In this document: one piece after another, positions 36,970 through 45,325 of the stretch
Layout: each line of letters begins with the position of its first letter
How positions within the stretch are numbered: position 1 is the stretch's first letter
NCBI RefSeq assembly: GCF_013337115.1
Contig: NZ_SGWE01000004.1
Coordinates: 1,250,001 to 1,314,000 of the forward strand
DNA: 64,000 nt
Source: Deinococcus sp. JMULE3
GTDB lineage: Bacteria > Deinococcota > Deinococci > Deinococcales > Deinococcaceae
Reading direction: 5' to 3'
Position numbers and translations under genes: made by a program
Notes under the pieces: generated by a model
The model's input: only the letters and a program-made list of their open reading frames with translations
Told to the model about the DNA's origin: nothing
The model's database searches: none

Positions 36970-37395
36970 ATGAATCCCCAAACTCCCCCCGACTTTTTTG
37001 GTGAATTTGATAGCAGCGATATATCGCAGCTTATGTCACGCGCCCTTGACCTAGACGTCACAGAAGAGAATGATTATTTTCTCTTTTCTAAGGATGGGTC
37101 CCCTAAATGCCAGCTCAATAAGAATCTGCTGACAGAGAGCCTTGCCTACCTAGAATCGCTAAATATTTATGAAGAGATGATTTTATCATCTCAAAACTCA
37201 TTTGAGATACCTCTTAGAGAACATTCGAGCACACCTGGCGGAAGACGGCTTCGAGAATCAATACCAACTATAGAAGATAATGAAAATAAATTATCTTATT
37301 CATTTGCAGGTGCCAGTAACGAATATATCTTATTTTATTACTTAAATTCCGTGACCCGCAAATTTTTAGATCCGTTATGTTACCGTTTGGGGTGA
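36970..37395 (+). CDS. island cargo protein, N-terminal part (frameshifted)
   Basis: 141 codons of an AT-rich gene; no family recognised in this half. TATATT at 36957-36962 lies 7 nt before the ATG, the host leaderless pattern. The frame ends at a TGA right after the G4 run 37389-37392. One extra G would fuse it to the next frame (CYRLG joined to VSFALDRI), giving a single protein of about 437 aa. I infer that this is the true product. Confidence 0.6.
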   Translation: MNPQTPPDFFGEFDSSDISQLMSRALDLDVTEENDYFLFSKDGSPKCQLNKNLLTESLAYLESLNIYEEMILSSQNSFEIPLREHSSTPGGRRLRESIPTIEDNENKLSYSFAGASNEYILFYYLNSVTRKFLDPLCYRLG

Positions 37396-38282
37396 GCTTT
37401 GCTCTAGATAGGATAGAGAGAGCAGATCAACCAGGGGGAGAGGCACAAATCTTACCTTCGGTATTCGACTTATTTAGAAAGTTAATTAGATTTCAAACGC
37501 TTAAAATCATTTCCACAAAACAACATAGTAGCGCCGCACTTAACAGCTTCTCAAATTCATACCTATTCTCACTCGGGTATAATCTGAACATAGCGCTAGT
37601 GCCGATCAGACAATCGGATGAGATGATAAGAACATATAGGATTCGTAGAGTGAGGCGTGCAACCGTCACCGATCTTGTAGCACCACGTAGACAATATCAC
37701 CCTGACTTGGTCTATCATTATCAGTTAGGAATTTCAGCTGATAGCCCAACTCTTGAATACCTTTCTTTCTATCATGTAATAGAACACTTTTTTGAACATA
37801 TTTTTAGTGAAGACGTTATCAAAAAGATTAAAGATAAAATCACTTCCGAATCATTCTCATATAAGAGAGATAGAGACATCAACGACCTAGTCAAAATAGC
37901 AATCAAAAATCGCTCGTTTACGGGAGAGTCCGTAAAAATTAGCGAAATAGAGGCACTGAGACTGACATTACTAAAATTTGTTCCAAATTCCCAAGAACTA
38001 GCTGATCTGGTAAGAGATTATGACGAAAATCTCTTAGACTATTACCGCTCAAATGAGGTGGGTTTCTGCAAAGGCAAAAGGGTGGACTTCAACGATCTAG
38101 AAAATGTTCACAAAAATCTAGCTCTAAGAATATACTCTACAAGAAATGCAATAGTTCATAGTAAAGACGGTGATAAATTTAAATATACGCCATTCAAGGA
38201 TGATATTTCCCTAACAAAAGAAATTCCTATTTTGAGATTTGTAGCAGAACTAGTAATTAATGGGTCAGCGCAGATATCATAG
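37377..38282 (+). CDS. island cargo protein, C-terminal part with HEPN-like motif
   Basis: 301 codons from an internal ATG, overlapping the previous frame by 19 nt; more likely the continuation of that gene. The C-terminal half is helical: LEYLSFYHVIEHFFEHIF, then, near residue 262, STRNAIVHSKDG. R-x4-H is the catalytic motif of HEPN ribonucleases found in abortive-infection, toxin and anti-phage proteins. A phage-defence role is inferred from motif, foreign composition and island context; not proven. Confidence 0.6.
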   Translation: MLPFGVSFALDRIERADQPGGEAQILPSVFDLFRKLIRFQTLKIISTKQHSSAALNSFSNSYLFSLGYNLNIALVPIRQSDEMIRTYRIRRVRRATVTDLVAPRRQYHPDLVYHYQLGISADSPTLEYLSFYHVIEHFFEHIFSEDVIKKIKDKITSESFSYKRDRDINDLVKIAIKNRSFTGESVKISEIEALRLTLLKFVPNSQELADLVRDYDENLLDYYRSNEVGFCKGKRVDFNDLENVHKNLALRIYSTRNAIVHSKDGDKFKYTPFKDDISLTKEIPILRFVAELVINGSAQIS

Positions 38283-38284
38283 GG

Positions 38285-38878
38285 CTAATTAATATCGTGC
38301 CGCACGGACGCTTTAATAACATCACTAATATTCAACGCGTATTTTGAATGTTCTTGCTGACTGACGTGCCGGTAAGTACCGAGAGTGAAGGCCGGGCTCG
38401 AGTGACCCAGTTGCTTACTCACCACTTCCAGCGGTACTTGACGGCTGAGCATCAGGCTGGCATACGTATGGCGCAGGTCATGCACGCGAATGCGGCGCAG
38501 CCCAGCCTGCTCACATAGTCGATTCAAGGCGCGGGTCAAGTTGTCCGGGTGAAGGTGTGTGCCCTTGTGTGTCGTGAACACGTAGCCGGTGTCCTGCCAG
38601 TCTTCACCCACCATAGCCCGCTCTTCAGCTTGGGCTGACTGCCAGGCCTTGAGCAGGGCCGCCGCTTCCTGAGAGAGAGGGACAGTGCGCCGCCCATTGA
38701 CACTTTTGGGCGTGCTGACATGCGGCTTGCCTTCCAGCGTGACCAGATTTTCCACGATGCGGCACTGACGCTGCTCAAGGTCTACGTTGGCCCAGCGCAG
38801 CCCACACGCTTCACCGCGCCTCAGGCCCAGCGACACCATGAACACCAAAACCATGCCTTGCCGGTCTTGCTGGGCCAC
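38285..38878 (-). CDS. int: tyrosine recombinase, N-terminally truncated
   Basis: 197 aa holding only the catalytic domain: LGLRRGEACGLRW (first Arg), KSVNGRRTVPL (Lys region), HDLRHTYASLML (His-x-x-Arg), GHSS and TLGTYRHV (nucleophile Tyr). Phage-type integrases are about 370 aa; the arm- and core-binding N-terminal domains are missing. The frame continues upstream about 20 codons (FIEVAQQDRQ fits the family) to a TAG in the arm repeats, with no start codon, so it is a remnant. Confidence 0.85.
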   Translation of the reverse strand: MAQQDRQGMVLVFMVSLGLRRGEACGLRWANVDLEQRQCRIVENLVTLEGKPHVSTPKSVNGRRTVPLSQEAAALLKAWQSAQAEERAMVGEDWQDTGYVFTTHKGTHLHPDNLTRALNRLCEQAGLRRIRVHDLRHTYASLMLSRQVPLEVVSKQLGHSSPAFTLGTYRHVSQQEHSKYALNISDVIKASVRHDIN

Positions 38879-38917
38879 CTCAATGAACCTCGCAACGTAA
38901 TGGACGTAATGCGTCCG

Positions 38918-38946
38918 TGCGCTATTCGTGCGCTACGCATGCGCTA
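38918..38946 (+). repeat. arm-type direct repeats, right side
   Basis: Three copies of TGCGCTA start at 38918, 38929 and 38940, exactly 11 bp apart, about one helical turn. They match the left pair, lie about 130 bp from attR, and share its orientation. Confidence 0.6.
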
Positions 38947-39077
38947 CCGCATCAGTAAAGCCCAGTGACCAGAAGTGAAACACCTATACCGAACGCGACT
39001 AGAAACGCTGTCCAGTAGGAGAAATGCAGACACTTAGCAATATGAGCAGTGACGTACAGAAAATCAGGGCTGCCCAG

Positions 39078-39122
<45 letters not shown>

Positions 39123-39130
39123 CAGAAAAG

Positions 39131-39153
39131 CCTCCGCTTCGGCGGGGGTTTTT
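39131..39153 (+). terminator. original tRNA-Thr terminator
   Basis: CCTCCGC-TTCG-type tetraloop hairpin followed by five T, directly after attR. Before integration it would have followed the tRNA. Confidence 0.85.
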
Positions 39154-39157
39154 CCGT

Positions 39158-39607
39158 TTACAGGTCGGCGATCATGTCCACGCGGTGCAGGCCGGGGCCG
39201 TAGCCGTCGGGGGTGCGCTTCACCTCGCGGAAGCCCAGGCGGGCGTAGAACGGCGCGGTGTGCTGGCTGGTGTCCAGCGTGGCGTGCGGGACGCCCAGGG
39301 CGCGCAGGCGGTCCAGGCGGGCCTGGGCGAGGGTGCGGCCGTGGCCCTGCCGCTGCCGGGCGGGGTGGACCATGCCCCACGCGAACCCGGCGGGGCGGGC
39401 GGGGTCGGGGCTGAACCACAGGCCGCCGCAGGCGATGATGTCGCCCGCGTCTTCCATGACGAGGTACTCGGCGGGGCCTTCTGCTCCGTCCAGCCAGCCT
39501 TCGAAGTCGGGGCGTTCCTCCGGCAGGAAGGAGTGGGGCGTGTTCGCGTCGAACAGGTGCAGGCACGCGGCCCGGTCGCCGGGCTGGTAGGGACGCAGGG
39601 TGGGCAT
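39158..39607 (-). CDS. GNAT family N-acetyltransferase
   Basis: 149 aa: central VHPARQRQGHGRTLAQARL is the acetyl-CoA loop; the C-terminal APFYARLGFREV is the usual GNAT ending. Substrate unknown. CACAGT lies 6 nt before the ATG. First chromosomal gene right of the island. Confidence 0.88.
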   Translation of the reverse strand: MPTLRPYQPGDRAACLHLFDANTPHSFLPEERPDFEGWLDGAEGPAEYLVMEDAGDIIACGGLWFSPDPARPAGFAWGMVHPARQRQGHGRTLAQARLDRLRALGVPHATLDTSQHTAPFYARLGFREVKRTPDGYGPGLHRVDMIADL

Positions 39608-39655
39608 GGGGTCACTGTGCCATGCCGTTGTGCTTTGGGGCCGTAGAGTGGGCGG

Positions 39656-40219
39656 ATGCGGGAAGGTCTGGGGTTGGCGGTGCTAGGCGGGCTGGATGTG
39701 CCGGTGTCGGCGCGGCTGTCGCCCCTGCTGGCGGACGCCCTGGCGGGGCTGGGGGCGGACCGGGTGGACGTGGCGTACGTGCGGTCGGCGGCGTTCCGGG
39801 CGAACGTGGTGCAGGCGAACCGCGCGGCGGAGATCGCGGAGTCCGACGGGAAGCTGGCGTTGATCGCGCGGGCGCTGGCGGGCTGCGCGCTGCTGCGCCC
39901 CTCCCCCACCCCGGACCGCTTCCAGGCCCTGCGAATCGTGGAGGGGCTGTCCGCGCGGGAGATGGACGCGCTGGGCGAGGTGTTCGACCTGCTCGACCCC
40001 ATCGATCCGTTCGCGGACGCCCTGCCGATGCGCGGCAGCGTGCCGCTGGGCTGGTCGCGGCTGGAATTCGAGGGGGCGCTGGCGGGGCTGGCGGGCCTGG
40101 GCCTGCTCGCCCGCGAGGACCGGCCCGGCACCCTGGGCGACCCGGAGCGGGTGTGGATGCTGACGCCCCTGTCGCGCGGCGTGGCGACCCTGTGCGGCTT
40201 CTTCGGTGATGCCCTGTGA
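39656..40219 (+). CDS. conserved hypothetical protein, 187 aa
   Basis: No recognised domain. Acidic, Leu/Ala-rich, largely helical; no signal or membrane helix. The C-terminal region (LTPLSRGVATLCGFFGDAL) suggests a winged-helix-like end but this is weak. TAGAGT at 39644-39649 is 6 nt before the ATG (leaderless pattern). Divergent from the GNAT gene, 48 nt apart. Confidence 0.68.
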   Translation: MREGLGLAVLGGLDVPVSARLSPLLADALAGLGADRVDVAYVRSAAFRANVVQANRAAEIAESDGKLALIARALAGCALLRPSPTPDRFQALRIVEGLSAREMDALGEVFDLLDPIDPFADALPMRGSVPLGWSRLEFEGALAGLAGLGLLAREDRPGTLGDPERVWMLTPLSRGVATLCGFFGDAL

Positions 40220-40272
40220 GTGGCCGTCGATCTTCACTGGACTGAGCGGGGCGCAGGCGGCAGAGTGTCGGC

Positions 40273-40866
40273 ATGACGGAACCGGGCGGGGATCTGAACG
40301 GGCGGGTGCAGCTGGAGCGGCTGGTGGCGTACCGGGCGGACGGGTCGGTGTCGCCGGTCGTGGTGGCGGGTCGCCTGTCGCCGGACGGGGTGTTCGGGTG
40401 GGAGGGTCAGCCGGGTCCGCCGGTGGACGGGGCGGGCGTGCAGGAGGGCGTGGCGTTCGCGGCCTCGCTGGTGTCGGCGCTGGGGGGCCTGACCGAGTCG
40501 AGCGATACGGACGCGCCGTTCGTGTCGTTCGTGCTGCCGCGCGCGTTCACGCCCGAGGAACTGGCGCGCGTGGACTGGCTGGGGCTGCTGCCGCTGCCGA
40601 CCGGGGAGGTCGAGGTGGAGGTCGTCCCGTCCGCGTTCCGGCTCGCGGAGCGCCTGTCGCGGCGGGAGGCCGAGGGGAACGCGGCGGACTTCTACGCGCC
40701 GGGCGAGCCGGAGGCGATCCGCGCGGCGGCGGCGCTGTTCGCGTTGGGCGCGGATGGGCGGCTGGTGACGGTCACGGCAGGGCGCGTGGCGCTGCTGCTG
40801 ATCGACGTGGTGCGCCTGCCGCGCGGCGCGTGGGCGGGCGTGGCGACCCTGAGGATCGAGACGTGA
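40273..40866 (+). CDS. conserved hypothetical protein, 197 aa
   Basis: Not recognised. Alpha/beta protein with PFVSFVLPRAFTPEELARVDWLG and no export signal. CAGAGT lies 6 nt before the ATG. Its stop overlaps the GTG of the downstream methyltransferase (GTGA), so the two are translationally coupled. Confidence 0.66.
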   Translation: MTEPGGDLNGRVQLERLVAYRADGSVSPVVVAGRLSPDGVFGWEGQPGPPVDGAGVQEGVAFAASLVSALGGLTESSDTDAPFVSFVLPRAFTPEELARVDWLGLLPLPTGEVEVEVVPSAFRLAERLSRREAEGNAADFYAPGEPEAIRAAAALFALGADGRLVTVTAGRVALLLIDVVRLPRGAWAGVATLRIET

Positions 40867-41654
40867 CCGGCGACCGTGTGCACGCGAACGAGGCGCTGTT
40901 CGACGCCGTGGCGGAGCGGTACGACGAGGTGGGATTCCTGGCGCAGGCGGCCCGGTTCGTGGCCGACGCGGCGGGCGTACAGCCGGGCGAGGCGGTGCTG
41001 GACGTCATGACCGGCACGGGCGCGGTGGCGGCGGAGGTCGTGGGCCGCGCGGGCCGCGTGGTGGGGGTGGACGTGTCGGTGGGCATGCTGGCGCAGGCCC
41101 GCAGGCGGGTGCCGGGCGCGGAGTTCATTCGGGGGGACGCGGCGGCGCTGCCGTTCCCGGACGGCGCGTTCGACGTGGCGGTGTGCGCGGCGGGCGTGTT
41201 CTTCCTGCCGGACATGCCGGGCGGCGTGCGCGAGTGGGCGCGGGTGGTGCGGCCCGGCGGGCGGGTGGTGGTGTCGTCTTTCGGGGCGGGCCTGCTGGGG
41301 CCGCTGCCGGGCCTGTGGCGGGCGCGTCTGTCGGGGGTGGGCCTGAAGCCGGGCGCGCCGCCGCTGGGTCGCCTGCCCACGCCGGAGGCCCTGGCGGACG
41401 TGCTGCGCGCGGCAGGACTGACCGATGTGCAGGCACATCTGCACCCGCTGACGTACACCCTCCCGGACGTCGGGGCGCGCTGGGCGGACATCCGCGCGGG
41501 GCTGGAGGGAGTGCCGCTGGCGTCCCTGCCCCCGCAGGAGGTGGCGGCGCTGGAGGCCGCGCACCACGCCGACCTCACCCCGCTGTTCGAGGGGGGGCCG
41601 CTGGCTGTGCCGCTGCCCGTCATCGTCGCGTCCGGGCACGTCGCCACCGTCTGA
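40863..41654 (+). CDS. SAM-dependent methyltransferase (UbiE/type 11-like)
   Basis: 263 aa. Class I Rossmann methyltransferase: FDAVAERYDEV start, motif I VLDVMTGTGAVAAEV, VGVDVSVGMLAQAR, GDAAALPFPDGAFDVA and RVVRPGGRVVVSSFG. The order matches Methyltransf_11 enzymes on small molecules, such as quinone or lipid substrates. The GTG start overlaps the previous stop. Confidence 0.88.
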   Translation: MTGDRVHANEALFDAVAERYDEVGFLAQAARFVADAAGVQPGEAVLDVMTGTGAVAAEVVGRAGRVVGVDVSVGMLAQARRRVPGAEFIRGDAAALPFPDGAFDVAVCAAGVFFLPDMPGGVREWARVVRPGGRVVVSSFGAGLLGPLPGLWRARLSGVGLKPGAPPLGRLPTPEALADVLRAAGLTDVQAHLHPLTYTLPDVGARWADIRAGLEGVPLASLPPQEVAALEAAHHADLTPLFEGGPLAVPLPVIVASGHVATV

Positions 41655-41694
41655 CGGATGAAACGGCCCCCGTGGGAATCGCGTACTGTGGGGC

Positions 41695-42573
41695 ATGACC
41701 AATCCGGACGACAAGCAACCCGACGCCTCCAGCAACGCGCCGTCGTGGGTGGACGAGGTGCTCGGCGGGTCCAGCACCAGCCCGGCAACTCCCACTCCGA
41801 AGCCTGCCGGGGCGGACGACCTGCGCATCCCGGACGCCACCCCGCGCGCCGCCGCGCCCTCCTGGGTGGACGAGGTGGCCGGGTCGGGTCAGGCCACCCC
41901 ACCCGCCCGGCCCGCTGACCCCACGCCCGCCCCATCGTGGGTGGACGCCGCGGCGGGAACCGCCAGCACGCCGCCCGGCCCTGCCGCGCCCTCGTGGGTG
42001 GATCAGGTGGCCGGGAGCAGCGCCGCGCACACCCCGCAGCCCCAGCCGCAGCCCGCGCATCACGTGCCGCCCGCCCCGGCCGCCCCGACGGTCGTGCCCC
42101 CACCCCGCCCGACAGCGGACGACGACTGGGTGGCGCGCGCCACGGGCGGCGCGAAGAACCCCAGCATTCCGCAGGGGCCCGCGCCGATGCACCACGCGCC
42201 CAGTCAGAGTGGGAACTTCGACGATCTGGAACGGCAGGCGCGGCAGGCCATCAACCAGTTCACGCAGGGCGTCCAGAGCGGCGACGTGGCCCAGAAGAAA
42301 CTCATCGCGGGCCTCCTGGCGATCTTCCTGGGCAGCCTGGGCGTGCACAAGTTCTACCTGGGCAACACCCAGCCCGGCGTGATCATGCTCGCCGCGACCA
42401 TCGGCGGGTGGATCCTGGGCATCATCGGGTCGTTCATCATCGTGGGCGCCGTGTTCTTCCTGGTGCCCATGCTCGTCAGTCTGCTCGGCCTCGTCGAGGG
42501 CATCATCTACTTCACCAAGAGCGACGCCGACTTCCAGCGCGAGTACATCAGCGGCAAGAAAGCCTGGCTGTAA
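41695..42573 (+). CDS. TM2-domain membrane protein with SWVD repeats
   Basis: 292 aa. The N-terminal 145 residues are Pro/Ala-rich and disordered, with four repeats of (A)PSWVD(E/A/Q) about 30-45 residues apart plus a fifth diverged DDDWVARATGG. The C-terminal 95 residues are a TM2 domain: KKLIAGLLAIFLGSLGVHKFYLG, then a second helix with GIIGSFIIVGAVFFLV. TACTGT at 41684-41689 is 5 nt before the ATG. Function unknown. Confidence 0.85.
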   Translation: MTNPDDKQPDASSNAPSWVDEVLGGSSTSPATPTPKPAGADDLRIPDATPRAAAPSWVDEVAGSGQATPPARPADPTPAPSWVDAAAGTASTPPGPAAPSWVDQVAGSSAAHTPQPQPQPAHHVPPAPAAPTVVPPPRPTADDDWVARATGGAKNPSIPQGPAPMHHAPSQSGNFDDLERQARQAINQFTQGVQSGDVAQKKLIAGLLAIFLGSLGVHKFYLGNTQPGVIMLAATIGGWILGIIGSFIIVGAVFFLVPMLVSLLGLVEGIIYFTKSDADFQREYISGKKAWL

Positions 42574-42590
42574 GGGGTGAACGGTTGAAA

Positions 42591-42633
42591 GTTGATGGTT
42601 GAGAGAGGGGAGCCCCTTCCATCAACCATCAAC
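42591..42633. terminator. inverted repeat between convergent genes
   Basis: GTTGATGGTTGA (42591-42602) and TCAACCATCAAC (42622-42633) are perfect 12-bp arms around a GGGGAGCCCC centre. It lies between the TM2 gene (+) and metY (-). Confidence 0.6.
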
Positions 42634-42648
42634 TGTCGACCTTCGACG

Positions 42649-43908
42649 TTACAACGCCTGTTCGATGTCCGCCTGGAGGTCGCGCAGGGCTTCCACGCCG
42701 ACGCTCATGCGGATGGTGGTGGGGGTGACCCCGGCGGCGTGGCGGGCGGGTTCGGGCACGCGGCCGTGCGTGGTCGTCCAGGGGTGCACGACAAGCGTGC
42801 GGACGTCCCCGAGGTTCGGGGCGATGCGCAGCACGCGCACGCGCGACAGGAACGCGCTGGGGTCCGGCACCTCGAAGGTCAGCACGGCGCCCTGCCCGCC
42901 GCGCAGGTACGTCTGCGCGAGGTGGTGGTGCGGGTGGCTGCTCAGGCCGGGGTAGCTGACCTTCCCGACCTTCGGGTGCGCTTCAAGCCACTGCGCCAGG
43001 GCGAGGGCGGTGGCGCTCTCGCGTTCCAGGCGCAGCGCGAGGGTCTCGAGGCCCTGGGCGATCAGGAACGCGCTGTGCGGCGCGAGGGTCATGCCCAGCT
43101 GGTGCGCGCCGAACCAGCGCTGCCGCCACGCGAGGGCCGCGTCGCCCCGCACGCGGAGGATGCTCTGCTCGCCGCCGTCCGTGTAGATGGGGTTGCGGGT
43201 CAGGTCGTGCCCGGTCCCGACCGTGACGGCGCCGCCCAGGACGCTGCCGTGCCCCCCGGCCCACTTGGTCAGGGACTGGCTGACGATGTCCGCGCCGTGC
43301 TCCAGCGGGCGGCACAGGAAGCCGACGCCGCCGCAGGTGTTATCGATCGCCAGCAGCGCCCCGTGCTCATGGGCAACGTCCGCAAAGGCGCGGATGTCCG
43401 CGATGTCCCCGGCGGGATTGCTGATCATCTCCGCCCACACGAGTCGCGTGTTCGGCTGCATCGCGGCCCGCATGGCATCCGGGGTGTTGTCCACCAGCGT
43501 CGCCGTGATGCCCATCAAGGGCAGGATGTTGCTCAGCATCCCGGTCGTCCCGCCGAACAGGCTGCTGGCCGACACCACGTGATCCCCGGCGCGGCACACG
43601 CTGAGGATCGCCGTGAGGGTCGCCGCCTGCCCGCTCGCCACCGCCACGGTCGCCACGCCGCCCTCCAGGGTCGTGATGCGGTCCTCCAGGGCGCGCACCG
43701 TGGGGTTCTGCAGGCGGGCGTAACTCAGGCCGGTGTTCTGCTGGAATTCCAGTTGCGCTTCCTCCAGCGTGTCGAACTGAAACGCCGCCGCCGCGTGGAT
43801 CGGGAAGCCGATGGTCTGCCCCAGCCCACGCGGAATGCTGCTGTGCACCGCAGTCGTCTCATACGTCCACCCCTGCGGGTGCGTGGTGTCGGCCGGCGTG
43901 TCGCTCAT
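42649..43908 (-). CDS. metY: O-acetylhomoserine sulfhydrylase-type PLP enzyme
   Basis: 419 aa Cys/Met-metabolism PLP enzyme: YARLQNPTVRALE, the PLP lysine in SQSLTKWAGGHGS, and the C-terminal [18 protein letters not shown]. Length and the ITTLEGG block fit O-acetylhomoserine sulfhydrylase, making homocysteine from O-acetylhomoserine and sulfide; gamma-synthase/lyase relatives cannot be excluded. TAGCGT (complement of 43915-43920) lies 6 nt before the ATG. Confidence 0.9.
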   Translation of the reverse strand: MSDTPADTTHPQGWTYETTAVHSSIPRGLGQTIGFPIHAAAAFQFDTLEEAQLEFQQNTGLSYARLQNPTVRALEDRITTLEGGVATVAVASGQAATLTAILSVCRAGDHVVSASSLFGGTTGMLSNILPLMGITATLVDNTPDAMRAAMQPNTRLVWAEMISNPAGDIADIRAFADVAHEHGALLAIDNTCGGVGFLCRPLEHGADIVSQSLTKWAGGHGSVLGGAVTVGTGHDLTRNPIYTDGGEQSILRVRGDAALAWRQRWFGAHQLGMTLAPHSAFLIAQGLETLALRLERESATALALAQWLEAHPKVGKVSYPGLSSHPHHHLAQTYLRGGQGAVLTFEVPDPSAFLSRVRVLRIAPNLGDVRTLVVHPWTTTHGRVPEPARHAAGVTPTTIRMSVGVEALRDLQADIEQAL

Positions 43909-44031
43909 GCCCCCACGCTACGCCGCGCCGCCCGCGCACGCGCGGGCCATGTCCGACCCGCCCGGATGACCCGCCGGGGGTGTGCGTCACATGCGGACGA
44001 CAACCGCGTGAAGGTTCTCTAAGGTGGCGGT

Positions 44032-45246
44032 GTGAAACGTACCGCTGCCCTGCTGACCGTCGGCGCCCTGCTGCTCGCCTCCTGCGACCGGACCGGCCGC
44101 ACCCCCACCGATCCTGCCCAGAAGGAACCCGCTGCGCCCGTCGTGGGTCAGAGCCTGGACGTGCAGGACGTGACGGGCACCGCCCAGAGCGCCGCCAAGC
44201 AGCTGGTCGCCATGACCGACCCGAACAGCCCGAACATGGACGCCGACCTCAAACCCCTGCTGGGGCTGCTCGGCATGGGCAGCGCGCCCGTCCGCCCGAA
44301 CAGCCTGGACCTGAGCGGCGCCGCGTCGTTCGGGAAGAACTTCGTGCAGGGCCTCGGCGGCCAGGGGCGCGTGACCACGCAGGCCATGGGGGCCGTGCAG
44401 GAAGCCCTGGCCACCGGCACGCACACGTACACCCGCAACGGCGGTTACCAGTACTCCGAGTTGCCCAGGGACGGCTACGTGCAGATCGACGAGCAATCCG
44501 GCGTGCGCATCGAGACCAGCTGGAAGGTCGGTGGTGCCCCGACCGTCTGGGTGAACAACGGGTATACGTACGACTCCAGCACCGGGCAGGTACTCCCCCT
44601 TCAGCAGGAAGTGCCGACCAACGCAACCGGCAGCGTCACCATCTCTGGGAAGACCGTGGCAGGCCTGAAGTTCAGCATGACGCCCGGCGACTGCTTGAAC
44701 ACCGCCGGACCCACCGCGCTGACCCTCAGCGGCTGGGCGGGTCGCGAGACGAACGCCCCCGCCAAACTGGACCTGACGTACGCCTGGACCGAGAAGGACG
44801 TGCTGCTCAGCGGCTCGGCGCAGTACGCGACCACCAAAGAGAAGGCGGCGGCCAGCATGAAACTGACCGTGACCGGCACCACCAGCGACCGCTGCGGCAA
44901 CGCGTTGACGTTCACGCCGACCCGCGCCGACCTGACCGGCATGCTGGACATCCCCAGCCACAAGACCGAATTGAACGTGTATCTGCGTGACCTGAGCAAC
45001 CTGGAATTCAGCGAGAAGGCCATGAGCGCCCCCAACGCCCTGGACAAGATCGGCGGGACCGTGAACGCCGCCCTGACCTTCAACGGCAAGGCCGTCGTGA
45101 CTGCCTTCGGCCCGCTGGCCGACGGGGGAGACATGGACCTGCAGCCCGGCGATCAGGTGGCCGTGAAGTACGTCCGCGACGGCAAACTGATCGAGAAGAA
45201 ACTGCCGGACGCCCTGAAGGACCTGAGCACGCTGCTGGCCCAGTAA
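44032..45246 (+). CDS. lipoprotein of unknown function
   Basis: 404 aa with a type II signal peptide (MKRTAALLTVGALLLASC; lipobox LASC, Cys18). The mature part is beta-rich and contains two more cysteines (GDCLN and DRCGN) that may pair. No known family. The GTG start has TAAGGT at 44020-44025, usable as a -10 box, overlapping an AAGGTGG ribosome-site-like sequence. A stem-loop follows its stop. Confidence 0.8.
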   Translation: MKRTAALLTVGALLLASCDRTGRTPTDPAQKEPAAPVVGQSLDVQDVTGTAQSAAKQLVAMTDPNSPNMDADLKPLLGLLGMGSAPVRPNSLDLSGAASFGKNFVQGLGGQGRVTTQAMGAVQEALATGTHTYTRNGGYQYSELPRDGYVQIDEQSGVRIETSWKVGGAPTVWVNNGYTYDSSTGQVLPLQQEVPTNATGSVTISGKTVAGLKFSMTPGDCLNTAGPTALTLSGWAGRETNAPAKLDLTYAWTEKDVLLSGSAQYATTKEKAAASMKLTVTGTTSDRCGNALTFTPTRADLTGMLDIPSHKTELNVYLRDLSNLEFSEKAMSAPNALDKIGGTVNAALTFNGKAVVTAFGPLADGGDMDLQPGDQVAVKYVRDGKLIEKKLPDALKDLSTLLAQ

Positions 45247-45261
45247 ACCTTCCCTCGTTCC

Positions 45262-45293
45262 GGACGCACCCGCCCATCCCGGCAGGTGCGTCC
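45262..45293 (+). terminator. inverted repeat downstream of the lipoprotein gene
   Basis: Perfect 9-bp arms GGACGCACC (45262-45270) and GGTGCGTCC (45285-45293), shortly after the stop. Confidence 0.6.
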
Positions 45294-45325
45294 CTGCCTT
45301 GCCACCTCATGCGCTAGTGTGACCC

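Noticed and set aside
36901..38946. TGCGCTA repeats as a CRISPR array
   Set aside because: The units are 7-9 bp with 11-bp period, not 24-37-bp repeats with unique spacers, and no cas gene is present.
38952..39077. A small membrane protein gene between the recombinase and attR on the minus strand
   Set aside because: The hydrophobic stretch exists but no credible start codon or ribosome site is in frame; the frame runs through the att site into the neighbouring gene.
40206..40862. Upstream extension of the methyltransferase to 482 codons
   Set aside because: The region up to 40862 is the out-of-frame shadow of the 197-aa gene; the family N-terminus and GTGA overlap fix the start at 40863.
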